This document shows positions 7,705-17,717 of a stretch of DNA of 64,000 bases, in pieces. The stretch comes from Coriobacteriia bacterium (GTDB lineage Bacteria; Actinomycetota; Coriobacteriia; Anaerosomatales; PALSA-660). The position numbers and the translations under genes were made by a program. The first letter of the stretch is position 1. Every line of letters begins with the position of its first letter. Below the pieces are notes generated by a model. That model saw only the letters and a list, made by a program, of their open reading frames with translations, had not been told where the DNA came from and did no database searches. The DNA lies in assembly GCA_025361335.1 (NCBI GenBank), contig JANYAK010000003.1:47341-111340 (forward strand), written 5' to 3'.

Positions 7705-9828
7705 CTAGTCGATTCCTTCCCCAAGCGCGTCCAATGCCTCCGTCAGGACGAGCCATTCGCGCTCCAGCTCGGCGATCCGGGCCTTCAACTCGCTGTACTC
7801 CCCCATGGCCGCATCGAACAGCTCGGGGCGCGCATAGGTCGAGCTGTCGCCGAGTGCCGCGACCAGCTCATCGTATCTCGCTTGAGCCACGGACAGTTCG
7901 GCATCGACGACGCCGAGACGCAGCTTCTCCGTCCGCCCCGCCCGATACGCCCGCTGCCGCGCCTCAGCCTCAGCCCTCTTCTGTTCCTTCGTCTTCGGCC
8001 CGCTCACCGGAGCGGTCACCACCGCCTCGGGCGCACGCTGCACCGGTGCGGCCCCGCCTGCGCCGCTGTGCTTCCTGCGAGGGGTGCCGGGGGCGCCGCC
8101 GCGAACACTCTGCGGCGCCGACTCCTTCCGCGTGGGGGTGGCCTCGGTCGCCGCAGCCTGGAGAGCAGCGGCGCCCCCGGCACCCCCGGACGAGGTCGAA
8201 GCGCCGGACCCCGCAGCGCCCGCAGCCGCATTCTTCTTCCACAGGTAGTAGTCGTAGTCCCCGTCGTAGAGCGTGACCGCGCCGTCCACCACCTCGACGA
8301 TCTTGTTGGCGACGGCGCGGATGAGATGCCTGTCGTGCGTGATGAGCGCGATCGACCCGGTGAAGGCCACCAGCGCCTGCTCCAGCACGTCCCGCGCCCG
8401 GATGTCCAGGTGGTTCGTCGGCTCGTCCAGGCACAGCAGCGGCGCCGGTCGAACGAGCATCTTGGCCAATGCCAGGCGGGACCGCTCCCCACCCGACAGC
8501 ACCACCACCTTCTTGTCCACGTCGTCCCTCACGAACAGGAACGCGCCCGCCAGGGATCTGACCTGCGACTGCGTCCAACCCGGCGCCACACCGTCAAGCT
8601 CGGCGAACACGGTCTTCCTCGCGTCGAGCGACTCGAGCTGGTGCTGGGCGAAGTACGCCACGGAGACATGCTCGCCCAGGGTGCGCGATCCCGCGTCGGG
8701 CTGAAGCACTCCGGCGAGCATCTTGAGCAGGGTCGACTTGCCTGCGCCGTTGGGGCCGACGAGCGCCACCTTGTCGCCGCGATACAGCGAGAAGTCGAGC
8801 GCATCGTAGACCCGCAGGTCGCCGTACGACTTCGCCACGCCCTCCAGCGCGATGACCATATCCCCAGTGCGCGGTGGCTGGGGGAACTTGAACCGGACCC
8901 TCGGGCCTTCCGGCGGCAGCTCGATACGCTCCACCTTCGCGAGCGACTTCACCCGGCTCTGGACCTGACGAGACTTGGTGTTCTTGTAGCGGAAGCGCTC
9001 GATGAACCGCTCGGTCTCCGCGATCTTGCGGTCCTGGTTCTTCTTCTCGGCGGCCAGGCGCTCCAGCGAGTCCGCTTTCTGGTCCTGATAGGCCTCGTAG
9101 TCGCCCGCGTACGACACCAGGCGTCCGCGGTCGATCTCGACCACGTGGTCGACAAGGCCGTTCATGAACGCCCGGTCGTGGCTGACGAGCACGATGGCGC
9201 CGTCGTAGGAGCGCAGGAAGTTCTCCAGCCACGTGACGGCCTCGAGATCCAGGTGGTTCGTCGGCTCGTCAAGAAGCAGCACGTCGGGTTGCGTGAGCAG
9301 CAGCTTGGCCAGCGCGATCCGCATCAGCCAGCCACCGGAGAACTCGTCCGTCATGCGCGTGAAGTCGCGTTCCTTGAAGCCGAGCCCCGTCAGCACCGCC
9401 TTGGCGTCCGCCTCGATGGTGTAGCCGCCCAGGTGCTCGAAGCGGTCCCGAAGACGACCGTACTCACTCAGCAGGCGCTCCTGCTCGACGGGATCTTCTT
9501 CGTCGGAGATGTCCTCTTCCAGCACGGTCAGCCGATGCTCGATCGACGTGATCTCCGAGGCGACGGTAAGCACTTCGGCCAGCAGCATGCGGCCGCGCAT
9601 CTCGATGGCCTCCTGCTTCAGGTAGCCGATGACGGCGTCCTTGGCCGAGGTGACCACCCCGGCGTCCGGCTCCTGCTCTCGGGCGATGATCTCCATCAGC
9701 GTCGTCTTGCCCGCTCCGTTGGGCCCGACCAGCGCGACACGCGCCCTGCCCCCGATATGTAGCGACACGTCCCGGAACAGGACGCGGTCGCCGAAGGACT
9801 TCTCTATGCCGTGCAGGGTGAGGGACAT
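7705..9828 (-). CDS. ABC-F family ATP-binding protein (two ABC domains)
   Basis: [70 protein letters not shown]-terminal coiled coil. Confidence 0.92.
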   Translation of the reverse strand: MSLTLHGIEKSFGDRVLFRDVSLHIGGRARVALVGPNGAGKTTLMEIIAREQEPDAGVVTSAKDAVIGYLKQEAIEMRGRMLLAEVLTVASEITSIEHRLTVLEEDISDEEDPVEQERLLSEYGRLRDRFEHLGGYTIEADAKAVLTGLGFKERDFTRMTDEFSGGWLMRIALAKLLLTQPDVLLLDEPTNHLDLEAVTWLENFLRSYDGAIVLVSHDRAFMNGLVDHVVEIDRGRLVSYAGDYEAYQDQKADSLERLAAEKKNQDRKIAETERFIERFRYKNTKSRQVQSRVKSLAKVERIELPPEGPRVRFKFPQPPRTGDMVIALEGVAKSYGDLRVYDALDFSLYRGDKVALVGPNGAGKSTLLKMLAGVLQPDAGSRTLGEHVSVAYFAQHQLESLDARKTVFAELDGVAPGWTQSQVRSLAGAFLFVRDDVDKKVVVLSGGERSRLALAKMLVRPAPLLCLDEPTNHLDIRARDVLEQALVAFTGSIALITHDRHLIRAVANKIVEVVDGAVTLYDGDYDYYLWKKNAAAGAAGSGASTSSGGAGGAAALQAAATEATPTRKESAPQSVRGGAPGTPRRKHSGAGGAAPVQRAPEAVVTAPVSGPKTKEQKRAEAEARQRAYRAGRTEKLRLGVVDAELSVAQARYDELVAALGDSSTYARPELFDAAMGEYSELKARIAELEREWLVLTEALDALGEGID

Positions 9829-9841
9829 GCGTGAGAGTGTA

Positions 9842-9867
9842 GCAGGGCGCCCCTGTGGACGCCCTGC
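9842..9867. terminator. GC-rich hairpin GCAGGGCG-N10-CGCCCTGC, candidate terminator
   Basis: Perfect 8-bp inverted repeat in the intergenic space between the 9903 gene and the ABC-F gene. Confidence 0.45.
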
Positions 9868-9902
9868 CGGACAACATCGTAGGCGAGTTCCCGCCAGCCG
9901 GC

Positions 9903-10715
9903 TCAGGTGATGTCGAACACCCGTCTCACGTCGAGCGCCAGCATGGCACCGAGTCCCACCAGCGCATACCCGGCCATCCAGCCGTAGTCGACGAGCATCC
10001 CGGACTGGTACGTCTCCTTGAAGACCAGCCAGTTGAATGCCGCGTCGGACACGGCGACGAGCGTCACTCCGGCCGCGACCGCCCACCATGGCCATCCGAG
10101 CCGGCCGCCCTGCAGGTGCCTGATGGTGAGCACTATCGCCAAAGCCGGCCCCAGCAGCAGCACGAGGTCCGCCGCGGGGTATGCGATCGTGAGGACGCGC
10201 TCCGCGAGGCTGACCTCCGCGTCGGCCAGCACCGGCTGGATGAACACCCCGAAGAGGCCGATCCCCAGCGCCACGGACACCACGCCCGCGACGATCACGG
10301 GGTTGCGCAGGCTGACGAGCCCACGGTACGCCATCGCGGCGAGAATGAGGCCCACACCGAACAGCGCGTACTGCGACAGGTAGAACACATCGGGGAGACC
10401 GGGGAACGGCACCTCGCCCGACTTCGTGGCGAGCTCGTAGTACGCGAACGCTATGTCTCCGAGCGCGAACAGGCCGACGCCCCCCGCGATCAGCATCCAC
10501 TGGGTCCGCAGGGGCTCTCCCCTATCGAAGCTCAGTGCAGTGCTGAGGGCGGCGATGGCGGCGGTCCCGATGACCAGGATGCCCCCGATGTCGCTGACGG
10601 CGGTCGAGACGCTGTCGCCGGTCGGCCAGAACGTCATGAAGGCGGCGATCCCGCCGATGGCGACCACCATGGCCGCCGCGTATATCAGGGTGCGTCGACT
10701 CACCGAGGCCATCAT
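9903..10715 (-). CDS. Multi-TM membrane protein, unknown function
   Basis: 270 aa, about 8 hydrophobic segments with [15 protein letters not shown] and [23 protein letters not shown]. Confidence 0.8.
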   Translation of the reverse strand: MMASVSRRTLIYAAAMVVAIGGIAAFMTFWPTGDSVSTAVSDIGGILVIGTAAIAALSTALSFDRGEPLRTQWMLIAGGVGLFALGDIAFAYYELATKSGEVPFPGLPDVFYLSQYALFGVGLILAAMAYRGLVSLRNPVIVAGVVSVALGIGLFGVFIQPVLADAEVSLAERVLTIAYPAADLVLLLGPALAIVLTIRHLQGGRLGWPWWAVAAGVTLVAVSDAAFNWLVFKETYQSGMLVDYGWMAGYALVGLGAMLALDVRRVFDIT

Positions 10716-10942
10716 CGGGCACCACTTTCTATCCTTGTCAGCAAGTCGTCCACGGTCGAGCGGCCCGCCACCGGACTGAGCACGCGCCTGATATTGGCCT
10801 CGATAGCCGGAAGGTCGTCAAGAACCAGTTCGTCAGCGGTCTTGCCCATGGAGATCGCGCTGGCCCGGACGCACGTGTCCGCGACGATCCTCCCGGTGTA
10901 CGGCTCAAGAACCTCTGTGACCACAGCGAACAAGCTCGCCAT
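10712..10942 (-). CDS. Small soluble protein, unknown function
   Basis: 76 aa MASLFAVVTEVLEPYTGRIVADTCVRASAISMGKTADEL...; stop/start overlap ATGATGA with the 9903..10715 gene. Confidence 0.7.
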   Translation of the reverse strand: MASLFAVVTEVLEPYTGRIVADTCVRASAISMGKTADELVLDDLPAIEANIRRVLSPVAGRSTVDDLLTRIESGAR

Positions 10943-11097
10943 GCCCCCCCCTTTCGTCCCCCCACGATCCCGAGGGCGGTCTCGCCCTCGGCGCCACCCA
11001 GGAGGGCGCACCTCCATATTGCCAGAATCCGGACTCCTGCGCATCGCGGGTGCTCACCGCGCTGGGTCGCCACTGCCGTTCACATGCGGCGACGTGA

Positions 11098-11124
11098 AAG
11101 GGCGGCCCCATCGGGACCGCCCTT
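11098..11124. terminator. Hairpin terminator downstream of the csp gene
   Basis: aagggcggcccc-atc-gggaccgccctt, 11 of 12 paired. Confidence 0.65.
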
Positions 11125-11157
11125 CCGCACTGCGATATGAGTCGCGAAGCTCGAGAA

Positions 11158-11361
11158 CTAGAGCTTGCGGACGTTGCTCGCCTGCTGCTTGCCGTTCTGC
11201 CCCGTCGTGATGTCGAACGCCACGGCCTGGCCCTCATCGAGGGTCTTGAAGCCGTCCCCCTGGATCTCCGAGAAGTGCACGAAGACGTCGTCCCCACCGT
11301 CATGCGAGATGAAGCCATAGCCCTTGTCCGGATTGAACCACTTAACGGTACCTTCAGCCAT
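11158..11361 (-). CDS. csp: Cold-shock protein (CspA family)
   Basis: [54 protein letters not shown]1 and RNP2 motifs. Confidence 0.96.
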   Translation of the reverse strand: MAEGTVKWFNPDKGYGFISHDGGDDVFVHFSEIQGDGFKTLDEGQAVAFDITTGQNGKQQASNVRKL

Positions 11362-11617
11362 TCCTAACCTACCTATCCGCCCCCTGGGGGCAACACAAGC
11401 GCCCCGACTACCCAGCCGCACCCCTCTTCAGGTACAGGCTTAGAAATTGCGCGGGTAGTCGAAACCGCCAACTTCAGGGCCACGTATTGGCCCGTGGGCG
11501 TAGTGTACGCGAATGTCCATCGGTTGTCGCGTACAAGTTGCGGACGAAAGGAAGACCAGCGTCCGGTGTGCTTGCGGCCCGTTCCCCTACGTGGTGTGAT
11601 GTGGCCCGGAGGCACAC

Positions 11618-13579
11618 ATGGACGAGGCTGGGATCCTGGAGTCCGTCGTCAGGAACATGGGGGCTGCGTGGCGGATGATCCGCCTGTATCCCGCCTCCAG
11701 CCCCCTGCGCCTGCAGGCCGCCCAGGCGGTCTGCGACTCCATCGAGGCATACATCGAGGCGGGCCCCTCGCTGCGGCTCGTCGTGGTCCCGGAAGGATTC
11801 GTCCTTCGAGGCATCGATGGCCTCCTGACGGCCCCCGGCATCCCCGAGGTCTCGGACGCGCTGGCCTCGCACAGCACGGCCGAGGTGCGATTCGATGCCA
11901 CGCCGCTCGCGGCCGAGGTCATCGCCTTCCTCACGGCGGTCCAGCTTCAGCCCCATGAGCTGGAGGGGACGAACGGCCTGGTCGGCCAGCTCGCCGCGTC
12001 CGGGGTCGGCGCGATCAAGGTCGTGCCGGTGGCCATCTCCCGTGTCGAAGCCACCCTCGAGATCCCCGAGGATGAAGCCGATTCCTTCCTGGCGGAGCTA
12101 GCCGCCGACTCCGACCGGTTCACCATGTGGCTGCGCTCTCTGCTCACGTACGATGACGAGGCTCTGATCGAAGCGCTGCTCGAGATATCCGTCGCCGCGA
12201 AGGAGCCTGGCATCCTGGCGCGGTCGATGGCCGTCGCCTTCGTCGAGCAGGACACCCGCGGAAAGGACAGGCTCCTCGAGATGTCCGTGGACTTGGCGCC
12301 GCTGCGAACCATCGCCGCCGACATGCTGGCGAACCTCTCGTCAGTCGAGCTCACAGCGGCCATTCGCGGTGGAATACATGGCGCCAATCCGATGGCGATG
12401 TCTGCCGCGCTGACCGGCCTCCCGATGGGCGCCCGCTCGCAGGAGCTCGTCGACGAGACCCTCGAGGCGCTCCACGCCGCGGACGCCGAGTCCGCCGAGA
12501 TCGCGTTTTTGGAGCACATGATCGAGATCCGCCGGACGGCCCCGACGGAGCCGTCGGTCGTCGACAGCCGTCCTGTGTACCGCTCCGTCCTTGAGTCCTC
12601 GCGCCTGCCCGCGGGACCCTTGGCCGCAGTCGGCGACGAGCTGTGCTCGCGCCGGGCTCTCGACGCGGTCGGACTCGCCACGGTCACAGGGCTGCTCTCG
12701 ACCGCGGCGAACATGGATGCATACGGCCGCGTGATCGATGCGCTGGCCCGCTCCATCCCCCACCTCCTCCAGACGGGCAACGCGGACACGGCCGTCCTCA
12801 TCGTTCGGACTTTGGGTGACGCCCAGATCCGCCCTTCCCGATCGTGGCCCGACCTGGACGCGACACACGCGCACGCGGTCGACCAGGCATGCGGAGTCGC
12901 ATCCATGGCGGCCCTGGTCGCCGGACCGTACGACGAGGAGACATGCGCCGCTCACGCGCGCGAGCTCGTCTCCCTTGGAGGCGAGAAGGCCGCGTGGAAC
13001 TTGGCTGATGCCGCTCTGACCTCGGACGCCGATTCGGCCATGTCCTGCGCTGAGACGGTTCTGGGGCGCAGGCTGCCCGAGCTGCTGGCTCCCAAGGCGC
13101 TCAGCGCCGATGCCCGCCATGCGGCCCGCTTGGCGGAGCTGTTCGCACGCGATGGCGGCCCGCGCTGCATGCAGGCGCTGGGCCTGCTGGTGGGCCACTC
13201 GGATGAGCGCGTGCGCACCGCTTCCGCAAAGGGGATCTGTGCGGCCGGGGGAAGCGGGCGGACCACATACGGCCCGGGCCTGCTGCGCGATGCCTCCCCC
13301 ACCGTCAGCCTCGTCACCGTCAGTGCACTGGGCCGCGCGGGCGGGGACGACGTGACCGCGATGCTCGCGAGCCGCCTGGCCGAGATCGCCAGCGACTCCG
13401 AGCTGTCGCTGGCCCGCGAGATCATCGCAGCTCTCTCACGCTCCGCGTCCGACACCGCCCGTGCCGCCTTGACGCGGGTCGCTGAACACACGCCGATCTT
13501 CCAGAGGCGCAAGACCGTGGAGATCCGGAACCTGGCGAAGCGTGCACTCGCGTCGATGACGGACAGGGGGGCCGAGTAG
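11618..13579 (+). CDS. HEAT-repeat-like alpha-helical protein with an N-terminal module shared with the next gene
   Basis: 653 aa; N-term AAWRMIRLYPASSPLRLQAAQAVCDSIEAY; C-term repeats LLVGHSDERVRTASAKGICAAG / LLRDASPTVSLVTVSALGRAG. Confidence 0.82.
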   Translation: MDEAGILESVVRNMGAAWRMIRLYPASSPLRLQAAQAVCDSIEAYIEAGPSLRLVVVPEGFVLRGIDGLLTAPGIPEVSDALASHSTAEVRFDATPLAAEVIAFLTAVQLQPHELEGTNGLVGQLAASGVGAIKVVPVAISRVEATLEIPEDEADSFLAELAADSDRFTMWLRSLLTYDDEALIEALLEISVAAKEPGILARSMAVAFVEQDTRGKDRLLEMSVDLAPLRTIAADMLANLSSVELTAAIRGGIHGANPMAMSAALTGLPMGARSQELVDETLEALHAADAESAEIAFLEHMIEIRRTAPTEPSVVDSRPVYRSVLESSRLPAGPLAAVGDELCSRRALDAVGLATVTGLLSTAANMDAYGRVIDALARSIPHLLQTGNADTAVLIVRTLGDAQIRPSRSWPDLDATHAHAVDQACGVASMAALVAGPYDEETCAAHARELVSLGGEKAAWNLADAALTSDADSAMSCAETVLGRRLPELLAPKALSADARHAARLAELFARDGGPRCMQALGLLVGHSDERVRTASAKGICAAGGSGRTTYGPGLLRDASPTVSLVTVSALGRAGGDDVTAMLASRLAEIASDSELSLAREIIAALSRSASDTARAALTRVAEHTPIFQRRKTVEIRNLAKRALASMTDRGAE

Positions 13580-14896
13580 ATGGGCGCCGCGGACATCACC
13601 CACGCGCTCGCGGCGTCGCGCAGGGCCGTTCGCCTGTATCCGCCGGAGCACCCCACGCACCGCGAGAAGATCCAAGACCTCGCTGCGGCCGTGGTCGCCG
13701 AGGTGGATGTGCGGCCGCTGACGCTCAACCTGCGCCAAGGGCGCCTGTACGTCGACAGCGATGTCATCACCGACTCGGGACCCTCCACGCGCGCGCTGGC
13801 CGAGGCCATGGCGGCCCGAAGGCTGGAGAGCCTCACGTTTCACATGGGGTTCAGCACGACCGACGCAACCGGGCTCAGCGAGGTACTCATCCTTCTGCCC
13901 TCTCCCGAACTCGACGCCGTTGCTGAACTTGAGGCGCGTGACGTCCGCGCCGTCACGGTCTCCGCCCTGGAGGACGACTCGCTTCAGAAGGCTGAGGAGC
14001 GAGACAGACGCCGCGAAGCGGACCGCGCGCTGTACCGACGCGCGCTCTCCGGCTTCCGCGACACCATCGTCGCGCTCGGGGGGACCGAACCCGTCGACGG
14101 AGGGGAGGCACGCCGCGCGGTCGCGTCCCTGGTCGCTCGGGTCGCGGAGTCCCCGGGTTCGCTCCTCGCTCTGACGACCATGATCAGTCACGGCGAACGC
14201 CTGCCGGCGCATTCCGTGCGCGTCATGCTGCTCTCCTTGGTTCTCGGTCATCGTCTCGGACTCGGCGACCGAGAGCTTCTATCCCTGGGCATGGCGGCTC
14301 TCATGCACGACACCGGGGAGGCGCTGGCGACCGAGACCGGCGCGCCGGCGGACACAGAGGCTGTGCGCTTGGACCACCCGGCTCTGGGCGCCGCGGCCTT
14401 GGGGTCACTGCCCGACGAGGACTGTGCGGCCATGATCGTCGCGCTGGAGCATCACATGGGCGTCGACGGAACCGGCTGGCCCACCCGGCAAGAGGGCGGC
14501 CGTCCGCACCCCTACAGCCGGATCGTCGCGGTGACCGATCGATACGACGATCTGACGCGGAAGGAAGACGGCTCGGCGCTGATGCCGGACGCAGCGGTCG
14601 CCCAATTGCTCCGTGAGGCCTCCGGCGGGCCGCTCGACCCCGTGTTCGCGCGCCTTCTCACCCAGGCACTGGGGGTCTTCCCCATCGGCACCACGGTCCG
14701 GCTGTCGGACCACACCATCGCCGTGGTCCGCGACCCTGGCGACGACCCGTTGCGTCCGACGATCGTCCCCGTCTTGGACCCGGATGGCGTGACTCTGCCG
14801 GCATCCGACGGCTTCGACCTGCGGGACGACCCGCGCCTGATAGTCGAGATCGTCGTCCCCTCTCTGGTCGGCGTGCACCCTGCGGACGAGTTGTAA
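13580..14896 (+). CDS. HD-GYP-like domain protein with an N-terminal module related to the upstream protein
   Basis: N-term SRRAVRLYPPEHPTH; HSVRVMLLSLVLGHRLGLGDRELLSLGMAALMHDTGE; ALEHHMGVDGTGWPTR; PYSRIVAVTDRYDDLT. Confidence 0.85.
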   Translation: MGAADITHALAASRRAVRLYPPEHPTHREKIQDLAAAVVAEVDVRPLTLNLRQGRLYVDSDVITDSGPSTRALAEAMAARRLESLTFHMGFSTTDATGLSEVLILLPSPELDAVAELEARDVRAVTVSALEDDSLQKAEERDRRREADRALYRRALSGFRDTIVALGGTEPVDGGEARRAVASLVARVAESPGSLLALTTMISHGERLPAHSVRVMLLSLVLGHRLGLGDRELLSLGMAALMHDTGEALATETGAPADTEAVRLDHPALGAAALGSLPDEDCAAMIVALEHHMGVDGTGWPTRQEGGRPHPYSRIVAVTDRYDDLTRKEDGSALMPDAAVAQLLREASGGPLDPVFARLLTQALGVFPIGTTVRLSDHTIAVVRDPGDDPLRPTIVPVLDPDGVTLPASDGFDLRDDPRLIVEIVVPSLVGVHPADEL

Positions 14897-14970
14897 CCCC
14901 GGCCGGGAAGCACGAGCACCGTCGCCGCTCCGTACGCCATGCCGGAGCCCCCACGCCCCGGGCGAATGCG

Positions 14971-16047
14971 CTATCTGCGGATGAAGACCGGGTCCCCGAC
15001 GTTGACGCGACCGTAGAGATCATGGATCGCGCTGGGCATCATCCGCATGCATCCGTGACTCGCGTGGGTTCCGATGCTGCTGTACTCACTCCGAGGAATG
15101 CCATGGAGGAACACGCCCGGGTAGTTGATCCCGATCTTGCGGTCCCCCATGGGATTGCCACGCCCTCCGGGGATGACGTCAGGCATGTTCGCCGACCACG
15201 CGGAGTGCGGGTTGATCCAGGGGGCGTTGGCCTGCTTCTTCGCGATCTTGAAGTCGCCCTTGGGCGTGGGCCATGCGGGCTGGCCGGGCGCGCAGGGGTA
15301 CTCCGTGACCAACTCCGCGCCGTTGTACAAGTAGACGCGGCACTGGGACAGCGACACGACGATGGCGGTCTTGAAGCTCGACTCGACGACTCGCGGCGTG
15401 ATGAAGGTGATCGGCATCGATGCGACCCGGCTCGAGGAGGTGATCGCGTCGGCCGAGGTGAGCACGCCCGCGAGCACGTCCACGGCCTTCGTCTGCTCGA
15501 CGGTCGCGCCATACACGGCGGGCGTGATCTGCATACGGTAATCCGCCGTCGGGGTCCGCGTGGCATCGACCGGCTTCCGGTCGACCAGCGTCGCGGTCTG
15601 CTTGACCCATCCGGCCAACACCGTGGTGTCCACGGAGTACTCAGGCCTGACGTCGGCGGGCAACGGCCTGCCGGCGACCCGACTGATCACCCGCGTGAGA
15701 AGAGTCGCCTCATGGCTGGGGGCGTAGGCGTCATCAACCATGGAGTCGACGTCGACCGAGACGATGCCCTTCGGGTCCAGCACCCACGACTTGTTGTCCC
15801 CCGCAACCGTGACCGGCTGCATGACGGGTGTGGACACGGCTTGGTCGATGGTGGCACGCACCTGGGTCTCGGTCATGCCGGCCAGATCGCGCCCCGCCAG
15901 AGTCACTCCCTTGGCCACGATCCCCCGGGACTGGTAGTCAGCGGCTATCGCCCAAGCGGAGGTCACGGAGAACAGGAGCATGAGTGCGGACACGAGGCCC
16001 AGCAGTATCCCTCTTGTGGTGCTTTCGGCCTTCATGTACATCCTCAT
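14971..16047 (-). CDS. L,D-transpeptidase (YkuD) with N-terminal TM and peptidoglycan-binding-like domain
   Basis: C-term IGINYPGVFLHGIPRSEYSSIGTHASHGCMRMMPSAIHDLYGRVNVGDPVFIRR; YkuD catalytic SHGCMRM. Confidence 0.92.
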   Translation of the reverse strand: MRMYMKAESTTRGILLGLVSALMLLFSVTSAWAIAADYQSRGIVAKGVTLAGRDLAGMTETQVRATIDQAVSTPVMQPVTVAGDNKSWVLDPKGIVSVDVDSMVDDAYAPSHEATLLTRVISRVAGRPLPADVRPEYSVDTTVLAGWVKQTATLVDRKPVDATRTPTADYRMQITPAVYGATVEQTKAVDVLAGVLTSADAITSSSRVASMPITFITPRVVESSFKTAIVVSLSQCRVYLYNGAELVTEYPCAPGQPAWPTPKGDFKIAKKQANAPWINPHSAWSANMPDVIPGGRGNPMGDRKIGINYPGVFLHGIPRSEYSSIGTHASHGCMRMMPSAIHDLYGRVNVGDPVFIRR

Positions 16048-16433
16048 CGCTCGTCTTGGGAACAAGTCACATGTCACGTGCAGACTAACATCAGCGGGCG
16101 ATCCCAGGTCGGAATTGCGCACAGTGGTTCACTGTAGGCCATCGAGCCGTGCGATAACGACGCAAACAACGGGCCATCGCGGGGGCGTCGCCGCGCAGCG
16201 GCCGCACGGCCGCGCAGGAGAAGAGGTCCGCTGACCGGCGTTGACGTAGCCTCACCCAGCATGGTCGCGACCTCCCACTCCGTGCGTGCGAGCAGTTCAG
16301 CCGCCGTCCGATGCGCTTCGAGCAGGTCGCCTGTTTCTCCCGAGCGCACACGCTCGGACGCATCGTCTTGCTCCTGAATGAGGAGGCGCTCGGCAGGCAG
16401 CCACACGGCGCGCGGCGGTCCCAGGCAATAAGA

Positions 16434-16460
16434 GAGGCCCCGGCGCGGTGCCGAGGCCTC
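16434..16460 (-). terminator. Terminator downstream of tRNA-Val
   Basis: Minus strand GAGGCCTCGGC-ACCGC-GCCGGGGCCTC followed by TCTTATT. Confidence 0.7.
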
Positions 16461-16469
16461 GATCGTTGC

Positions 16470-16544
16470 TGGTGGGCCATACTGGATTTGAACCAGTGAC
16501 TTCATCCGTGTGAAGGATGCACTCTCCCGCTGAGTTAATGGCCC
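16470..16544 (-). tRNA. tRNA-Val (anticodon CAC), CCA encoded
   Basis: GGGCCATTAACTCAGCGGGAGAGTGCATCCTTCACACGGATGAAGTCACTGGTTCAAATCCAGTATGGCCCACCA, cloverleaf folds by eye. Confidence 0.93.
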
Positions 16545-16652
16545 GCTGTGCGCTCCTGGCCCGATGGTGCGACCTTGGCCGGGAGCAGCGAGGGCTATTG
16601 TATACGCACGAGCCCGCGCGCGTGAACCCCAGCGGGGCGGTAGCCTCGTACG

Positions 16653-17645
16653 CTACACGCGGCAGTAGGTGTAGCCGCTCGGGTGCTCCGAATGCCAGCG
16701 CCACGCATCCTCGATCATCGTGCGCAGGTCGTCCCGCATCGGCGCCAATCCCAGATCGCGCCGGGCCTTCGAGTGGCCGGCGACCAGCTGCGGGGGGTCC
16801 CCTTCGCGCCTCGGACCGATCTGGATCTCGATCCGGCGGCCCGTGACGTCCGCGCAGGCCCTGACGACCTCGAGGTTGCTGTAGCCCCGACCATTGCCCA
16901 GGTTGTACACGCCGCCGTCGTGGCCGGCGCCCAGACGCTCGAGCGCGGTCCGGTGAGCCTCGGCGAGGTCAACGACGTGGATGTAGTCCCGGACGCACGT
17001 GCCGTCAGGCGTGTGGTAATCACCGCCGTACACCTCGAAGTGCGTCTGCCCGTCCGCCATGCTTCTGAGCACGCGGGGGATGAGATGGGTCTCCGGCTCG
17101 TGAGCCTCGCCGATCGACCCGTCCGGCCATGCGCCGGCGGCGTTGAAGTAGCGGAAACGGATCGAATGAAGTCCATGCGCGCGACCGAACCAGTCGAGCT
17201 GTTGTTCGAACATCAGCTTCGAGGCGCCGTAGGCGTTGACCGGGACGGTCGGCGCGCTCTCGACGATGGGAACGCAGTCCGGCGCCCCGTAGACGGCCGC
17301 CGTCGAGGAGAACACCAGCGCGCGGACGTCATGCTCGACCATCGCCGAGAGCAGTGTCAGCGGACGACACGCATTGTTCGAGAAGTACCGTCCGGGATCG
17401 TTCTGGGACTCCGCGACTTCGATGTAGCCGGCGAGGTGCATGACCGCGTCGCAGCCCGGCAGCACCCAGCCCAGCACCGTCGCGTCCCCCACGTCCCCGA
17501 TCTCGAGACGCGCGCGCGGGTCGACCGCCTCAGCGTGTCCATTCTCCAAGGTGTCGAGCACGATGACCTCGTGGCCCGCGTCCAGAAGCGCCCGGGTCGT
17601 GATGGACCCGATGTAGCCCGCGCCGCCAGTGACCAGGATCTTCAC
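16653..17645 (-). CDS. galE: UDP-glucose 4-epimerase
   Basis: MKILVTGGAGYIGSITTRALLDAGHEVIVLDTLENGH; YGASK; RYFNAAGA; GTCVRDYIHVVDLAEAH. Confidence 0.94.
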   Translation of the reverse strand: MKILVTGGAGYIGSITTRALLDAGHEVIVLDTLENGHAEAVDPRARLEIGDVGDATVLGWVLPGCDAVMHLAGYIEVAESQNDPGRYFSNNACRPLTLLSAMVEHDVRALVFSSTAAVYGAPDCVPIVESAPTVPVNAYGASKLMFEQQLDWFGRAHGLHSIRFRYFNAAGAWPDGSIGEAHEPETHLIPRVLRSMADGQTHFEVYGGDYHTPDGTCVRDYIHVVDLAEAHRTALERLGAGHDGGVYNLGNGRGYSNLEVVRACADVTGRRIEIQIGPRREGDPPQLVAGHSKARRDLGLAPMRDDLRTMIEDAWRWHSEHPSGYTYCRV

Positions 17646-17717
17646 AGCCACACCTCTCGCCGAGTCCGCCCGCCGCGATGCTACCACGAGCCATCGCTCG
17701 CACCGGAGCGGCGAAGG

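Noticed and set aside
16121-16135. Short palindrome ACAGTG-GTT-CACTGT upstream of the L,D-transpeptidase
   Set aside because: Only 6-bp arms, no clear promoter alignment; could occur by chance.
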